DNA of 64,000 nt from Cycas panzhihuaensis. Lineage: Eukaryota; Cycadophyta. The stretch spans positions 128,285,741 through 128,349,740 of the forward strand of contig CM041465.1 in the NCBI GenBank assembly GCA_023213395.1, read 5' to 3'. Positions 23,656 through 36,614 of this stretch are shown here, one piece after another. A program made the position numbers and the translations under genes. The notes under the pieces were generated by a model. It had not been told where the DNA came from. It ran no database searches and worked only from the letters and a program-made list of their open reading frames with translations. Numbering within the stretch: the first letter of the stretch is position 1; the number at the start of each line of letters is the position of its first letter.

Positions 23656-23933
23656 ATTAGATTCTTATATCCCATCTAGTTTGTGGGCATTTAGTATTAC
23701 GTTTGTATTAAGTGAATGAGAACCTAATCCATTTGGGTTAGCTTTTAGGTAAGATTTCTTTAACTTGTTCTTGTAGAAAGTTTGTTTCACTTGATTATAG
23801 TTCTCTTTTAAGTTACTAAATCAAAATGCATATACCTCATTTTGTACCTTTCGCCTGATAGAGAATCCTTCACTATCATCATTGTCATCTTTTACTATCA
23901 TACTTCCTTCTTGAAGTAGGAACTTCAAATGTC

Positions 23934-23940
23934 AAGGGGG
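23934..23940 (+). other. Polypurine tract of the Tat-like element
   Basis: AAGGGGG four bases before the 3' LTR start. The site agrees with the LTR boundary obtained by aligning the two LTRs. Confidence 0.7.
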
Positions 23941-23944
23941 TAAA

Positions 23945-26221
23945 TATTTTAATAAAACTTGGCCCTCATTATTTTAGTAGGTTTCTTGTATTTTTTTATA
24001 TGAAAATGATTGATTTGAGGTTTGTTTTGTATTGTATTAGGCCATGTTTTGATGAAATATTAGAATTATTTTGGTGGATGATGTATGTTGAATAATGGTG
24101 GGTGTATTATTATACTATCACATATCGATGACTAATAATTATGGTATTAAATCTCTCTTTCACGATTATTCTTATTTATTTCTTCCTTTAAAACATCTCA
24201 TTTCATGTTTTTATCTTGATTTCACCCTTAGATTATCTTTTTTAATCATTTTTGGCTTGTGCATCCTTTTTGGGCTATTTTTTCATTAATAAGGTTATTT
24301 GTGCTAAAATTTATCAATAAAAATTATTATTTGATCTTTTAATGAGTTATCTTTGTCTTCTCATTCATCATACTTTTGGTCCTACTAAAAACATAATCAA
24401 TCATATTTTATAAAGAAAATTACATTTTTGGTTGTTCAAAAATATGACTGGTCATATTTTTTACTATCATACATATAAAACTTTTCGAGCGAGCTAATTT
24501 TCTATATGTCACCACCTAAATTAAATGGTAACCAACCCTAATCATGCCTAAAATTGATGGAAACCTAGTTGTTTGCTATCATTCAAAGTTTGTGAGGTTA
24601 GAGATAAAGTTTCTGGAAGTGCTTCTTGAGATTTTTTGAGAGATTTTACTATGATTATTTGGAAAGCTTTTTTTAAAGAAAAAAGGGTGAAGTCAGGAGA
24701 AAGATTTTGGAGCTTTGATTATTGTTTTACTTCTACTCAGATTTCAATAATTGGTACTTTTTAAAATACTTAAATTCTTGTAAATCTTTTAGCTTCAAAT
24801 TTCTTTTTGCTTGGTAAGATCTTTCTTGTTGTGAACTCTTGTAATTTTTCTACTCTTTTGGGACAGTTTGTGCTCAAAATCTTCCCTTTCTTCTTGGTGA
24901 TATTTGAAGTGCCTTTATATTGATTTCCTTCATTGGGAATTTAGATAAAAGGTTTGCCCTTTATGGGACAAAAAAAGGGTAGTCTATTATAAATAATAGT
25001 TATCTCTTCACTGAGAGGGTAGCTACTCTTTCCCATTATTCTATAGTTATCCAAATTTCCAAGAGGCCTACTTTCATCTTGACTTGGTTGTGGCTTCCAT
25101 TGAGCCTATTGTTCTTATATATCTCTTTTTCCTTTATTGATTTTAAAGGAAAATTTTGAAGAAGTTTGATCACATGAAAGAAGGAAATCCATTCCGAGGC
25201 ACGAGCTCATTAATAGGTAAGAAATTATAGAAAGTTACTAGTATTGCTCTTGTTTAACTTCATTCCTTTCATTGCTCTTTTGTTTTAAAAGGAGAGTTAA
25301 ATATATGAATGATATGTCTTTGATTTGATTAGATCATATGAGATTTAAGGATCCTTTGGTATTCAAAAGATCCCATTTGTGATAGAATCTCTTTATTTTT
25401 AATCTATTGCTTACTTATGGATAATGACTTGGTTATGATTGATTGCATGTAATCTTTGTTATCTAAATATCATTCATAGCAACATATATATATATTTGAA
25501 ATCTCTCTTTGTCTCTTAAAATCATTTTCCAAAATAGAAAATATCATATGATTGAAACAAAAAGCTTCATACAAATATTACATGTTATTGGATCTCTTAT
25601 TGATTTGCATACATAGTTTCATGTTGTGTTGGTTGCATTTCACACTAGTTCTTCTTCATTGAAAAAGTGTATATTGCATCTAAAGGAAATCATTTCTTAC
25701 TTTCATTTTAGTGTGTTTTATTTTATAAAAAAATATTATATGCATGTTTAGTTTTTTTAATTTATGTATTGAAGATAAGGTGTATAGATCTTGTAGTTTC
25801 ATTGTTTACTCTTATGATTTCATTTCATTAAATAAATAAATAAATAAAATAGAAAGAACATAAAACTCTTCCATCACTTAAGCCCTTTTTTCTATTTTAG
25901 TTAAACTCAAAAGGTTAAAAAAATAGAAGGAAAGAAGTCCTTAGGAAGGACATAAGATACCTTATCAGCATAATCCTAAATTTTAAACTTCATCCAATTG
26001 TGTAGGCTAGTGGATTTAATCACCCCCTTTCATCCTAGCCTTTTATTACTTATTCCTATTTTAATTAAATGGCATAATCAATTGGAGACTCCTTCTTAGG
26101 AGTTGGAAAAGGTGGTCCCTTAGATTCTCTTAGGCTTTTTATCTCTTAGCTTAGGCTTGAAACAGAGGAAATATATTGCTAGTTAAGAGATATTTGATTT
26201 AGGTCCAATTAAAGCATGCCA
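23945..26221 (+). repeat. 3' LTR of the Tat-like element
   Basis: Aligns end to end with 5859-8136. It begins TATTTTAATAAAAC (TG to TA) and ends AAGCATGCCA. The frame at 24095-24289 inside it has no known motif. Confidence 0.85.
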
Positions 26222-26291
26222 TAAACCCTTCAAATTGATAATTATCACCTTGGTACACTAATTAAACATTGCATTAATATTTATAAATTCA

Positions 26292-26746
26292 GATATCCTA
26301 ATATTCTAATGATTTTATCTTATTGTCTCCTTTATTAAAAGTATATAAATGAAAAATATTAATTACATACAAAATATCAAGGTTATGAGGTAAATTTATC
26401 TCATAAGCATTACTATTAATTTTTATTATAATTCCATAAGGATCCATCTTCTTATATTTTAACTTGTTATATGTACCGTAAGGTAAATTATTCTTCCTCA
26501 AGTACACCATCATCTAATTCTTTCATACAAATACCTTGCTTCTCTATCTCAACTATACTATTGCATTATACTTATAGCTAGTATCTTATAATTTTCTCTT
26601 CACCTCATTGTGCACTATTAAATATATTCTATAAGGGAGTGTACATCATTATAGATCCTATCCTTAATAAGTAATTATATAAAATCAAATAACCCCCTTA
26701 GGGTTCCTTCAATATATGATTTAGAATGGAGACTTACCTATAGACC
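26292..26746 (-). pseudogene. Ty3/gypsy integrase C-terminal part (element A, distal piece)
   Basis: Minus strand. After SPF and a decayed spacer comes VHNEVKRKL, then MMVYLRKNNLPYGTYNKLKYKKMDPYGI, INSNAYEINLPHNLDI and INIFHLY. These match the gypsy tail VMV.LRKeRfP.GTY.KLK.KK.GPy.IL.KI..NAY...LP...gIS..FNV.DLY. It is the continuation of the integrase piece at 32669-33080, interrupted by the copia element 26751-32663. The frame 26513-26298 is still open; the rest has stops. Confidence 0.8.
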
Positions 26747-26750
26747 TATT

Positions 26751-27060
26751 CGTTAGAAATACCAAATGAATATATCATTTATGTACACAACTAGCATGAA
26801 ATAATCAAACATATAATAGAATATACTTGGGAAATCTCATAGTTAAAACCCACCACCGAACATGGATTATATTAATATAAAATCATTAGGTATAAATAGA
26901 CTTTGCATCCTTATTTATAAATCCATAAGTGCCTCAATTATTTACATATAAGATTACACCTATCAACCCAAATAATATTATAATTATTACATCATAATTT
27001 TACATAAACTATTACCACATTTACATTAGTTGGGTAAGTGGATATAATACCAATTTAACA
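26751..27060 (-). repeat. 3' LTR of the copia element
   Basis: 310 bp. On the element strand it starts TGTTAAATTGGTATTATATCC and ends ...AACG where CA would be expected (here mutated). It aligns throughout to 32357-32663. Confidence 0.9.
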
Positions 27061-27069
27061 TTCCCCCTT
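27061..27069 (-). other. Polypurine tract of the copia element
   Basis: On the element strand AAGGGGGAA directly precedes the TG of the 3' LTR. Confidence 0.85.
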
Positions 27070-27164
27070 GATATAAATATGGGGTCTTGAAGTCTTCCAA
27101 GTATTTGGTCTAACCTTTCTCTTTATCCTTGTTGATAAATCCCCCCCTTAAGGATAATCTTACC

Positions 27165-30100
27165 TAGACCTAAATTTACATGAATCTCGATAAAGCGATC
27201 TTTAGTAAGGGTTTTTATGAATATGTCCACAAGTTACATTTCATTTGGACAAAACTTAACCAGCAACTTCCATGATTTGATCTGCTCATGGATGTAATGG
27301 TGTTAAATCTCGATGTGCTTTCTACATGTGTATAATTCTAGATTCTTTGAAAGTTTAATAGTACTCTAATTATCAATGTGTATAATAGGTGTGTTAGATG
27401 ATGTCCTAAGAATCTCCAAAAGTCCCTCCAACCATACAACTTCCCTTACAGTAACATTTAGTCCTTAGTACTTAGTCTCTATAGAAGATAAAGCCAAGGT
27501 GGATTACTTTTTAGATTGCCATGACACAAACCCATTGAAAATACCAAAAATATACCCTACAATTGATTTCCTATCTTCCACATCTCTACTCCAATTAGCA
27601 TTTGTATAGCCATGTAAATTTTCCTCTTCACCATGATAGTATTCAAGGCCAAGATTGAGTGTACCCTTAATATACTTCAAAATCCTCTTTATTGTACCTA
27701 AACATAGCTCTTAGGGATTTTGCATATAATGAGTTATCAATCCAACAACATAAGTAATATTAGGCCTAACATGAGTTAAGTAACTCAAACTCCCTACTAA
27801 TTGTTAATATAATATCCTATCTATAACTAGCTTATCTATATCCTTCATAAGCTTTGTGCCCTTCATATATGGTGTCTTTACTAGCTTTCAATCCTTCATC
27901 CTAAATCTCTCAAGTAGGGATTGAGATACATTGGTTACAACATCATAATGTAATCATTTATCTATATAATCTCAATTCCCAAGAAGTAATAAAGACATCC
28001 AAGATCTATCATATCAAAAGTATGAGCTAAATAGGCCTTTATAGCTAAAATAGTCTTATTACAATTATTTGTAAGAATAAGATCATTAACATAAAAATCA
28101 ATAATAACTAGTGTAGTTCTACTATTTAGAATATAAATATTTGGCTCTAATTCTATTATCACAAAAATATCTTTCTTCAATCTAGTATCAATCTCTTCAT
28201 ACCAAAAATATGGTTCTTACTTTAGGCCATAAAGAGATTTCTTCAAATGGAATATAAGATGCTCCCGACCTTCCTTCATGAAACCAAGAGATTAAGCCAT
28301 ATAGATCTCTTTTAAGTCTTTATTAAGGAATGTTTACTTCATGTCCATTTAATGTAACTCTCAACCAAATATAGTTATTAAATCAAGGATCAATTAGACC
28401 ATAGACATCTTAAAGACTAGTGCAAATGTTTCCTCATAGTTAATTCCTTCTTTTTATTTAAAACCATGTGTAATATGTCTTGCCTTATACTTATCTTGAA
28501 TGATATTTTTCTAGTATAGCCACTTGCAATTGACTAGGTTCTTAGAGGGAGGTAAGGGAACCAAATCCCATGTATCATTATTTATGAGTGAACTATATTC
28601 CTCCTCCATTGCAACTTTCCATCACAAATCTTCTTCTACTTCCTCAAAAAAAAGGATTACTAGAATCATTAGTTTCCACCATCAAAGCTTGATTAGCATG
28701 CTGACTCCTTGTTCTCTAACCATCCTCTAAATCTTTAATTGTCACACTAGAGTCCTCAATAATCCTCTTAGCCCATAATGGAATATGAGGTGTAGATTGT
28801 GCCTCTTCTTATAATGTCTCCCCATCATTACTACTACTAGGTCCTACTCTCATCTTAATCTCAATATTAGGTTCATGAACCTCTATACATTTTCAACCAT
28901 GGTTTAAAAATATTAGAAGTGGAGGGTAAAAAATATCTTTAGATGATCCCTTAGCATGATATATCATTGACTCATCAAATATGACATCCTAACTATTTAA
29001 AAGTTTCTTCCCTTATAGATCCTAAAGTTTGTAAGCCTTACTCTCTTAAGAGTACCTCATAAAAATGCACTTCAAAATCTTACGATCTAACTTTTTTCAA
29101 TTTCCATCTATGATGTATGTATATGCAATATACCTGAATATCTTAAAATAATTAATTAAAGGTTTATCACTAGTCTAATATTCTTTAGGGGTAATACCAC
29201 AAACAACCTTAGTAGGGGCCCTATTTAAAATGCAAATGGTTGTTGTAATAGCTTCTACCTAAATCATAGGATGTAGAATATTACCATGCACTATTCACCT
29301 CACCATCTCTATTATTGTATGGTTCTTCCTCTATATTACATCATTTTGCTATGGAATATATGAGACAATCAACTCATATTTGATACCATGATTAAAGAAG
29401 TACTAATTAAAGGCATTATTATCATATTCCTTTCCATCATCACTCCTTAAAATCTTTATTTTTCTCTTACACTCATTTTCAACACTAGCTTTCCATTTAT
29501 AAAATCTATCAAACACATTAGACTTGTTCTTCAAAAAGAATAATTAAATGTTTCTACTAAAATCATCTATAAATATAAGAACAAAATGAGCACCTAAAAT
29601 TGAATGATTAGGTGGTGGACCCATTAAATCTATATGGATAAGTTCTAACTTCTCCTTTACCCTCCATGCACCATCCTTAGCAAATGGATAATGATGGTAT
29701 TTTCCATATGCGCCTCCTTGACAAATACCCTCTAAACATTAGACATGAGGTAACCCTACCACCATCTTCATTCTATTTATTAGGTTGATACCTTTATAGT
29801 TAAGATGACTCAAATGTTCATTCTATAACATACTCATATTATCAACACTAGTAATAAAAGTATAAGCATCCTATTAGGCTCTAAATTTCTCAAACACTCA
29901 AAAGTTATCTTGCACTCTCCAAGTAGTAATAATAAAGAAGTTTTTCTTAGGTTCCTTAACATTAGTATCACTTATACCTACATCCATGGCATTAAAGTTT
30001 TACTTTTGATAAGTGATGTGTGTTTTAGCACCTAAATCTAAGATCCAATAGTCTTTCTTGTTTGACTCAGATGACAATGTTGAAACCCTAACATAATGTG

Positions 30101-30898
30101 TAGCTACACTCTTCCCTTGTCATCTCGGTTTACCTTATACCTATCCCACTTCTTGAACTAATATTTATTTTATTTGTGGTCCTCTTTCTTACAGTAATTA
30201 CACTTACCCATGAACTTCTTCTTTTTCTCTCGAGAGGTCTCACCCATTTTTTTTGTAGACTTACCTTCTTAAACTACATCCTTTATTTGAGTCTTCATGA
30301 CCAAAGCCTAATTTAAACTATACCTAGTAAGTATTATATGATGTTTCAACTTGTCATCCTTTGCTAGAATTGGGATTTTTAGTGACTCAATGATTTACCT
30401 TCTATAGTTTCATCACTATCATAAATAATTGGTATAGCACATAACTTTGACATAATAATAATAAAAAGCAAAGCATCATCTATTGAGTTTGACTTCAGTT
30501 CATCCAACTTGCTCCTTAAATCAATGATCTTATATAGGAAAGCACTAATGTTATTTTAATCTTCTGCTTTTAATTTAATAATTCTATCATAAGAGCAATA
30601 CGATGATTAGTTTTCTTCTTTTTAAAATTCTTACATATTTTAGTTTAGATCGCATGTGGGGTTTCAAGGTTGTGGACTAAATCTCTCTAATCTAGGGCCA
30701 AAGATAATTTAAGTAACCCTATAGCTATGAATTCTATTTCCTCAGTACAAACACGTTCTTTCTCATCTAGATAATATTTATTAAAGAAAATTTTGTAATC
30801 CCCTAAAGTTGGTTAACTATGAAGACCAATTCCATATTTACCTTCTATTTGTTAAAGTTATTCTTATTAAAGGTAACCAATAGAGCTAACTTCTCCAT
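27165..30898 (-). pseudogene. copia gag-pol polyprotein (gag, PR, IN, RT, RH)
   Basis: Start taken at ATG 30898-30896 (MEKLALLVTFNKNNF, a typical copia gag start). Zinc knuckle KCNYCKKEDH lies near 30200, with the last Cys lost. Protease WILDLGAKTHIT (normally D.GA..H.T) is near 30045. Integrase blocks follow: ELIHIDLMGP, FVLIFIDDFSR, KILRSDDGKEYDN and RAPTKVV (about 29640-29190), then the C-terminal DRKILKCIFMRYS and RDVIFDE. RT around 28180-27962 has VNDLILT (YVDD box weakened) and DLGCLYYFLGIEI. RNase H, 27790-27165, is the best kept: RPNITYVVGLI, LKYIKGT, DRKSIVGY, SSIETKY and RKHIEI. The single polyprotein would make and insert cDNA. Many stops are C-to-T derived. Confidence 0.88.
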
Positions 30899-32345
30899 GG
30901 CCTAAAAAAAAGGGAAAATAAAGAACTTGAAACCAACCTCTAATAAGCTAAATTCCCTCAAATAGAATTTCATTCAATCACTTAATATGTAAAGGTCAAA
31001 TGATAACCATTTAACAAAAATAATCTAATGAATTATTGAGTGAAGGAACTAATCTGAAGTCTAATTATAAAACACATTGCTATAAAATTGAAATATACAC
31101 ACCTCTTTAAATTAATGCATAATAATGTAGTGATCTATAACACCTCTATTTTCTTAGCCAAAACACTTATGTGAACATCATCATCCAAAACACACCTCTT
31201 TTTATTGAGAAATTATGTACTAAGAAGCCACTTTATCATGCAATAACATATTCAAAGTGATAATACATTTACTTGATCAATTTAATATTTATCAAATTCT
31301 TCAATAGTAATGGGCGACTTTAGTAAACTAATAGTAATCAACCAAACACATATAAATCAAATTAGGAAAATTTATGTTATGCATAGGTTATTGTAAAATA
31401 CATACATTGAAATTTGTAATAAAAAATATAATGATAATCAAAATAATATATATCAATGGCAAAGAGATAATTTTGCTAGGCAAAATTAAACAAGAACAAC
31501 TTACAGAAATAACAATAAATAGACTCCTATGATGAACATTTTTATTTATGCCATAATATACATGGCTTGTGATCTTAGTTGCATTATGTGAAACTAATAA
31601 ACACATCTGTATTTGTTCTAATAGTTGCCTCCTCTTCACACTCACAAAGAGGCAATCTTTGAACTGCAAACAAAATGCAATTAAAACATAGGCATTGGTA
31701 CCTTTAACCATTTTCATGGCTTTTATAATCTATCATAGTTATAATAAGATCTTCTGAGGGCTATAACTGCTCAAATACAAGGCTCTTCTTATGGCATTCA
31801 ATGTGAGCACACTACTAAATCCTTCAAACCAATATCTCTCTAAGCATCTTATTTTTAGTAACTCTAGTTAGTACAAATGATGCCTTATATATTTACCTCT
31901 ATGCAATCTTCCCAAATAAGCAAATCAAATGATTATCATATAGGTGCTAAGGCCTCCATGATAGATGGGCAAATCAACAAAACATAATCATCATGGTTAT
32001 GGTTATCATTCATTATCTATAGATCTGGAAGGTTACACATCTCTTAACTGGCAACTAAGTAAATAGAGATTACATTTATAGAAACAAGGGTGCCAATAAT
32101 ACTTCACATCCAAATACTTATATAATCAACCTCTCACACTCCTTTGTACACTTTGAGTACCAATAAACCCCTACACAATAGATAAAAGAAGCACTAAGAG
32201 TTTGCACATGATCAATATACCTTGCAACTGTCACTTTGACTATCAGAGAAGACAATCCTTAACAAAGGGTTAAACTAGCATAACCTAATAACCTATGATC
32301 TAAAAAACTCTACCCAATACATGCCTAGTTATACATGACATTTTT
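30899..32345 (-). other. Long untranslated leader of the copia element
   Basis: About 1.45 kb separates the primer-binding site from the gag start. It has no gag-like motif. A 109-codon open frame (31717-31388) with a hydrophobic end is present but unlike any family I know. Such a leader is long for a copia element of this size. Confidence 0.5.
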
Positions 32346-32356
32346 CTCTAATACCA
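32346..32356 (-). promoter_or_regulatory. Primer-binding site of the copia element
   Basis: On the element strand TGGTATTAGAG, one transition away from the initiator tRNA-Met complement TGGTATCAGAG. It abuts the 5' LTR. Confidence 0.88.
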
Positions 32357-32663
32357 TGTTATAAACACTAAACAAATAGATCGTTTATGTATATAACAAA
32401 CATGAAATGAACCAACACATAGTAGAATATATGTGGGAAACCTTATGTTTAAAACCCACAACTGAACATGGATTATATTGATATAGAATTATTAGGTACA
32501 AATGGACTTTGGATCCTTATTTATAGATTCATAAGTGCCTCAAATATTTACATATGATATTACATCCATTGGCCCAAATAATATTATAATTATTACATAA
32601 ATTCACACAAACTATCACCATGTTTACATTAGTTGAGTAAGTAGATATAATGCCATTTTAATA
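32357..32663 (-). repeat. 5' LTR of the copia element
   Basis: 307 bp. On the element strand it starts TATTAAAATGGC (TG to TA) and ends GTTTATAACA. Partner of 26751-27060. Confidence 0.9.
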
Positions 32664-32668
32664 GTATT

Positions 32669-33080
32669 CACTAAGTTATTATATGTAAATTTAGTTTATT
32701 TAAATGCTAAGTCTCACTACTTAGTCTTCTCTTCAATAATACACCTCAATAAGTTTCCCAAACTCCTATTTACCACCTTTGTTTACTTATTAATTTGTAG
32801 ATGGTAAGCATTATTAGATTATAGCTTTGTCTCCAATTTCTTCCATAATGTTATCTAAAAATGACTTTAAAACTTATTATCTCTATTAGAAGTTATAATT
32901 TTATATATCCCATGTAACATAATAATGTCTTCAAAAAAAATAAATCTATTATCCTTATTATATCACTAGTCTTTTCACATGCAATTAGATAATTTATTCT
33001 TGACAATCTATTTATAATAAGAAATATAGAATCATTACCTTATTAGATAGGATGGTTACATTCTAATATTTGCCATAAAT
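32669..33080 (-). pseudogene. Ty3/gypsy integrase core (element A, proximal piece)
   Basis: Minus strand. The frames contain LLCYMGYIK (normally LHG.PK), then IITSNRDNKF (SDRD.kF, second catalytic Asp), LWKKLETKL, a decayed YHPQTDGQTEVVNR as YHLQINK*TKVVNRSLG, and LLRCIIEE, ending at TYNNLVNT where the copia element entered. The continuation is at 26746-26292. Sequence upstream of ~33080 no longer reads as integrase, so this copy is truncated, probably by the neighbouring element. Confidence 0.75.
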
Positions 33081-33499
33081 ATTAGAATTATCAAGCTTAA
33101 AGGATACAAAATCATAGTATTATTATAACAAATCGACTCTCTTTTATTAAAAATGAGATAGATTATAAAAATATAACATTAAAAAGGCCTCAAATGAACA
33201 CCAAAAAATATATCATAGTATACTCTTAAATAAGATTTCAATACATAATAATAATCTACCTATATTTTATGGGGCCTTAAATTGCTAATAAAGGCCTCTT
33301 TTATAAAGTCCCATTAGTGGGGTCAAGTGACATCAAATTCCATTAGCAAGAATAAATAACTTACTTATAAAGGTTTATGGATAATATTAACAAATAGGTT
33401 TCTTAATCATATGTATTAATAGTCAAGTCCCACTGTTAATAATCAACTATGTAATAGGTCTCCTTCCCTAAGATGTTAAGCCTTCAAAGCTAAGAATAT
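33081..33499. other. Unassigned spacer between two gypsy remnants
   Basis: No coding motif. Short imperfect repeats of CCATTAGTGGGG/CCATTAGCAAG type occur around 33310-33360. It may be LTR debris of element A or B. Confidence 0.35.
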
Positions 33500-35454
33500 A
33501 TGGATGTTACTTAATAAATTTTATTAATTCCCATATTGCTTCCTCTAGTTTACAAATATTTCACTACACTAGATACTTAGAGATGGCTATATTACAAAGG
33601 TGGCATTATGAACTAGCTAAGACATGGTCTAGTAGGATAGTGAGGAGTTGGTCTTCTTCAAGGATTAGGAGAATAGTCTAAGGGACAATGGTTTTATCAA
33701 GATATTTTTTGAGACATGCAAAATAAAAAATATTATGAATCTAGGTGCTGGGTAGGAGTTTAAGGATGTAAGTAACTTTTTCAATTTACCAGAGTTCTTT
33801 GTATGGGTCATAATAATGGGGGTTGAGCTTATAATTTTTATTTTTATTAATAGATTATTGCTTGTATGGTCAGAGGTGGAAAAATACTAGGTCACTAATA
33901 GATAATAAGAAATTAAAATTATGGCAGTCAACAAATTGTGTCATATGATTTTAGGTAAACACTAGGTTTACTTAAGGGTGTGGAGGATTTGATCCATGTA
34001 TTAGATTTTTTGTTGGACAATAGTTATTTGGAAGTTATTTTCTAGCATGTAGTGAGATAGTAGAGGGAAACCATAAAGGGCCATAAATAAGGACCTACCA
34101 ATAACTGAGTGAACAGATGAGTTATATTAATATTTTGTTAGGGCTAACCAAGAGGTCCATTTATTATAATATTCTAAAGAAAAATGACATAAACATATTT
34201 CCAATATTTTATTAAAGACTTTTGATGATCTATTAGTTTTTAAGTAGTAGGCTAAACTCATATTAAATGAATTTCCTAAAGCTCAAAAGAGTTTTTGCTA
34301 GAATAAGCTAGTAAACTTAGGGTCTGGTTTATAGACAATTATTTAGGAAAACTCATAGAGATGGAAAACTAACTAAATGTATATGTCATGAAGGTAGGAT
34401 ATGTTATAAGAGGTGTATGCTAGAAAGAAATGGGCATACTTAGTTAGCCTATTAATGATGGCTAAGATATATTCAAACCCAATAAATGATGGTATACCTA
34501 TAACAAAATCCATTATAATGTCCTACCATTTACCTTAAGGAATGTGTAAGGAAAGTAGAAGTCTCAATTAAGCCTTAGTGTCAATTTTATTTTGTTGGCA
34601 TATGTCACACTCAGATATGAAAGCAAGGATGGCTAGCTTTATATATAAGTAGTCAAAGTCATTACAAATAAGTCAATATATTTTGTTAAATATAGAATGA
34701 CCTTATAAAGGGGTGGATGTGTATTTAGATAAGATCTAAGGAATGAAGAAAGACACAAGATAGATAAAAATACCATTTATATATAAGAGATGATTATTGT
34801 ATAGACTAATATTTTTGAATATGGCCTTTTATTATCCATTGGGCATAATTAGGCTTGGATTAGTTATCAGCGGCCAACTCTATAAATTAAGTTATTTGGG
34901 GCTTGGTGATAGCATAAATGAAGGGTTCAAAATAAAGGTGGGAGAGGTCATTAATGATAATATTATCCTTCTCTTTCTTATAATTTATAGTAAAATTAAA
35001 TACTTGAAGATGATTGATCCACTTAGCTTACTTTTCAAATAAAATTAGATGGTCTAGAAGATAATGAAGGCTATGACCTTCTATTAAAATAATAAATTTA
35101 GAGGCAAAGAGATATTGTCACCACTTATCTACTGCATGCAAGATAACTTTTATTTTCTACTTGTATGTTAATAATTGATATTCATGGTACTTAAACTTAT
35201 AAACTTTTAATATGATTAGGTGAAAGTTTTGTATGAACATAATATCTAGACTAAATCCTAGAGTATCATATTTAAGTTAAAAAGATTGAAAAAATTATAA
35301 GTTGACTAGGACTAATGTGGAAGTCATAATTATATTAAGATAATTAAAAGTATCATTTGTAGTTAAGGACCATTGAAATAAGTCCTTCTAGTGTAGATTA
35401 GTTAGTAGGATGGTAAGAGAAGTATGATTCTTAATAAACCATCACTAAAATCCC
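33500..35454 (-). pseudogene. Chromodomain gypsy element B: RNase H, integrase, chromodomain half
   Basis: Minus strand. From 35450 down: RNase H with decayed ECDASG (LKYDTLGF), FNFTINYKKEKDNIIINDLS (normally F.i.YkkGk.N.vADaLSR). Integrase core VYKPDPKFTSLF (SDRDPKFTS, second Asp) is followed by MSLAYYLKTN (MSTAYHPQTDG), YNSSVHSVIGRSLFMALYG and the tail YKLNPHYYDPYKELW. Then IHNIFYFACLKKYLD (IHpVFHvScLKk.lG), and finally NAISKYLV near 33570, which is the chromodomain core I.eYLVKW. It joins at its other end to 39524-41100 across a nested element. Stops are frequent. Confidence 0.82.
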
Positions 35455-35956
35455 TATTATAAGTTATAATTACAATTTTGACACCATACTAAAAATGTAG
35501 AGTATAACATAGCAAAATATAACATGCATATATAATATCTAAATCATCTTCAGGATATGTATGCATGTAATTAAGCATGAATGTAAAGAATCAAATAGAT
35601 AAAGCATGTACCAATAATAATCATAAGCATTCACCATAAGAGAGATAATAGATTTATACATGAAAAATCCATCGTGGAAAAAATCATAGGAGAAGGTGGA
35701 GTTGAAGCTCTTTTCATGGTCAAAATAAGTACATTTCCTCTCTCAAGTTCTCAAGTAGTGTGTGTATATATTTATATCAATATTTATCTCATGAGTAGCC
35801 TATAATATTTCTTAAGTTATTATATCATCAAATAACATATTTACATAGATATGTATATATATCACATATCTTAATGCATGTGACTGGTGGAATTATGTAT
35901 GTATCAACATCATAATATTAAACACTATATATGTGATTAAATAACATATTTTAATA
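35455..35956 (-). repeat. 3' LTR of the non-coding nested element
   Basis: 502 bp, alignable to 38696-39523 once the TRIM is removed. The element-strand start is TATTAAAATATG (TG to TA). Confidence 0.85.
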
Positions 35957-35965
35957 TTCCCCCTT
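35957..35965 (-). other. Polypurine tract of the non-coding nested element
   Basis: AAGGGGGAA on the element strand, touching the LTR. It is the same string as in the copia element at 27061-27069. Confidence 0.8.
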
Positions 35966-36614
35966 AATATTTAATATCTTCAAATCTTGATCTTCACTTC
36001 TTTAAGTCTTTGGTCTTCTATCTCCATGCCTACTAGATCTTGTAATTTATAGTTGTATATGTATCATCACCTATATCCTACAAATCATCATATCATTTAT
36101 CATCTATAAATATGTCGTTCATTATGTGTATCATCCATTATGCTTATCTTCTACAAGCATTAACATATATACATGTGTATAAGCCTATAAATAATTATTT
36201 ATATACCTTAGTGACTAATTATAAATAAACAATCTATAGATATCAACCATTAATTATCAACCAACATCATCATCAACTAATATATAAAGTATTTTCTTGA
36301 ATATCTTCATATTTTTACTTGTAAAGATATTTTCATCAATATCAACTATCAACTAATCTTCAAATCAACCAATACATAAATTTATTATTTGGTTCTTATA
36401 AAATAATAACCATCTATTAAAATATATGGGGAACTAGCCTCTATAATCACTAGTTCTCTAAATAATTATTTCAGATACATGGCTCATTAGCTTTCAAAAT
36501 ACTTATTACAAGAGTAACATAATCTCCCATATTATGTACAAGTTAAAACAATATAATTAAGTGTGCTATGAAAGAGTATCTTGTGAAAATTTGACTTACC
36601 CCTTATGAATAATA

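Larger units (their letters stand above)
5859..26221 (+). mobile_element. Giant Tat-like Ty3/gypsy LTR retrotransposon, decayed
   Basis: Two long direct repeats, 5859-8136 and 23945-26221, flank ~15.8 kb that reads in order gag, protease, RT, RNase H, integrase on the plus strand. After these come a long non-pol 3' region with an antisense PMD-like frame and a tandem array, then a polypurine tract abutting the 3' LTR. Size, long LTRs, domain order and the wording of RT and integrase (for example DPQVIEHNV and PYHPKVNG) fit the plant Tat/Retand/Ogre group. Coding frames carry many stops, mostly Gln codons turned to TAA/TAG. A 3.4-kb LTR element is nested at 15421-18829. I found no clear target duplication: the base before 5859 follows GGAAT, and nothing equivalent lies after 26221. 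Confidence 0.85.
26751..32663 (-). mobile_element. Ty1/copia LTR retrotransposon, complete but inactive
   Basis: Direct repeats 26751-27060 and 32357-32663 flank a minus-strand interior in copia order: gag, protease, integrase, RT, RNase H. A primer-binding site lies next to the right-hand (5') LTR and a polypurine tract next to the left-hand (3') LTR. Flanking 5-mers are CTATT (26746-26750) and GTATT (32664-32668), a one-base-decayed target duplication. Removing the element brings the two halves of a gypsy integrase back into register, which confirms the borders. The copy has many Gln/Arg/Trp-derived stops. Confidence 0.92.
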
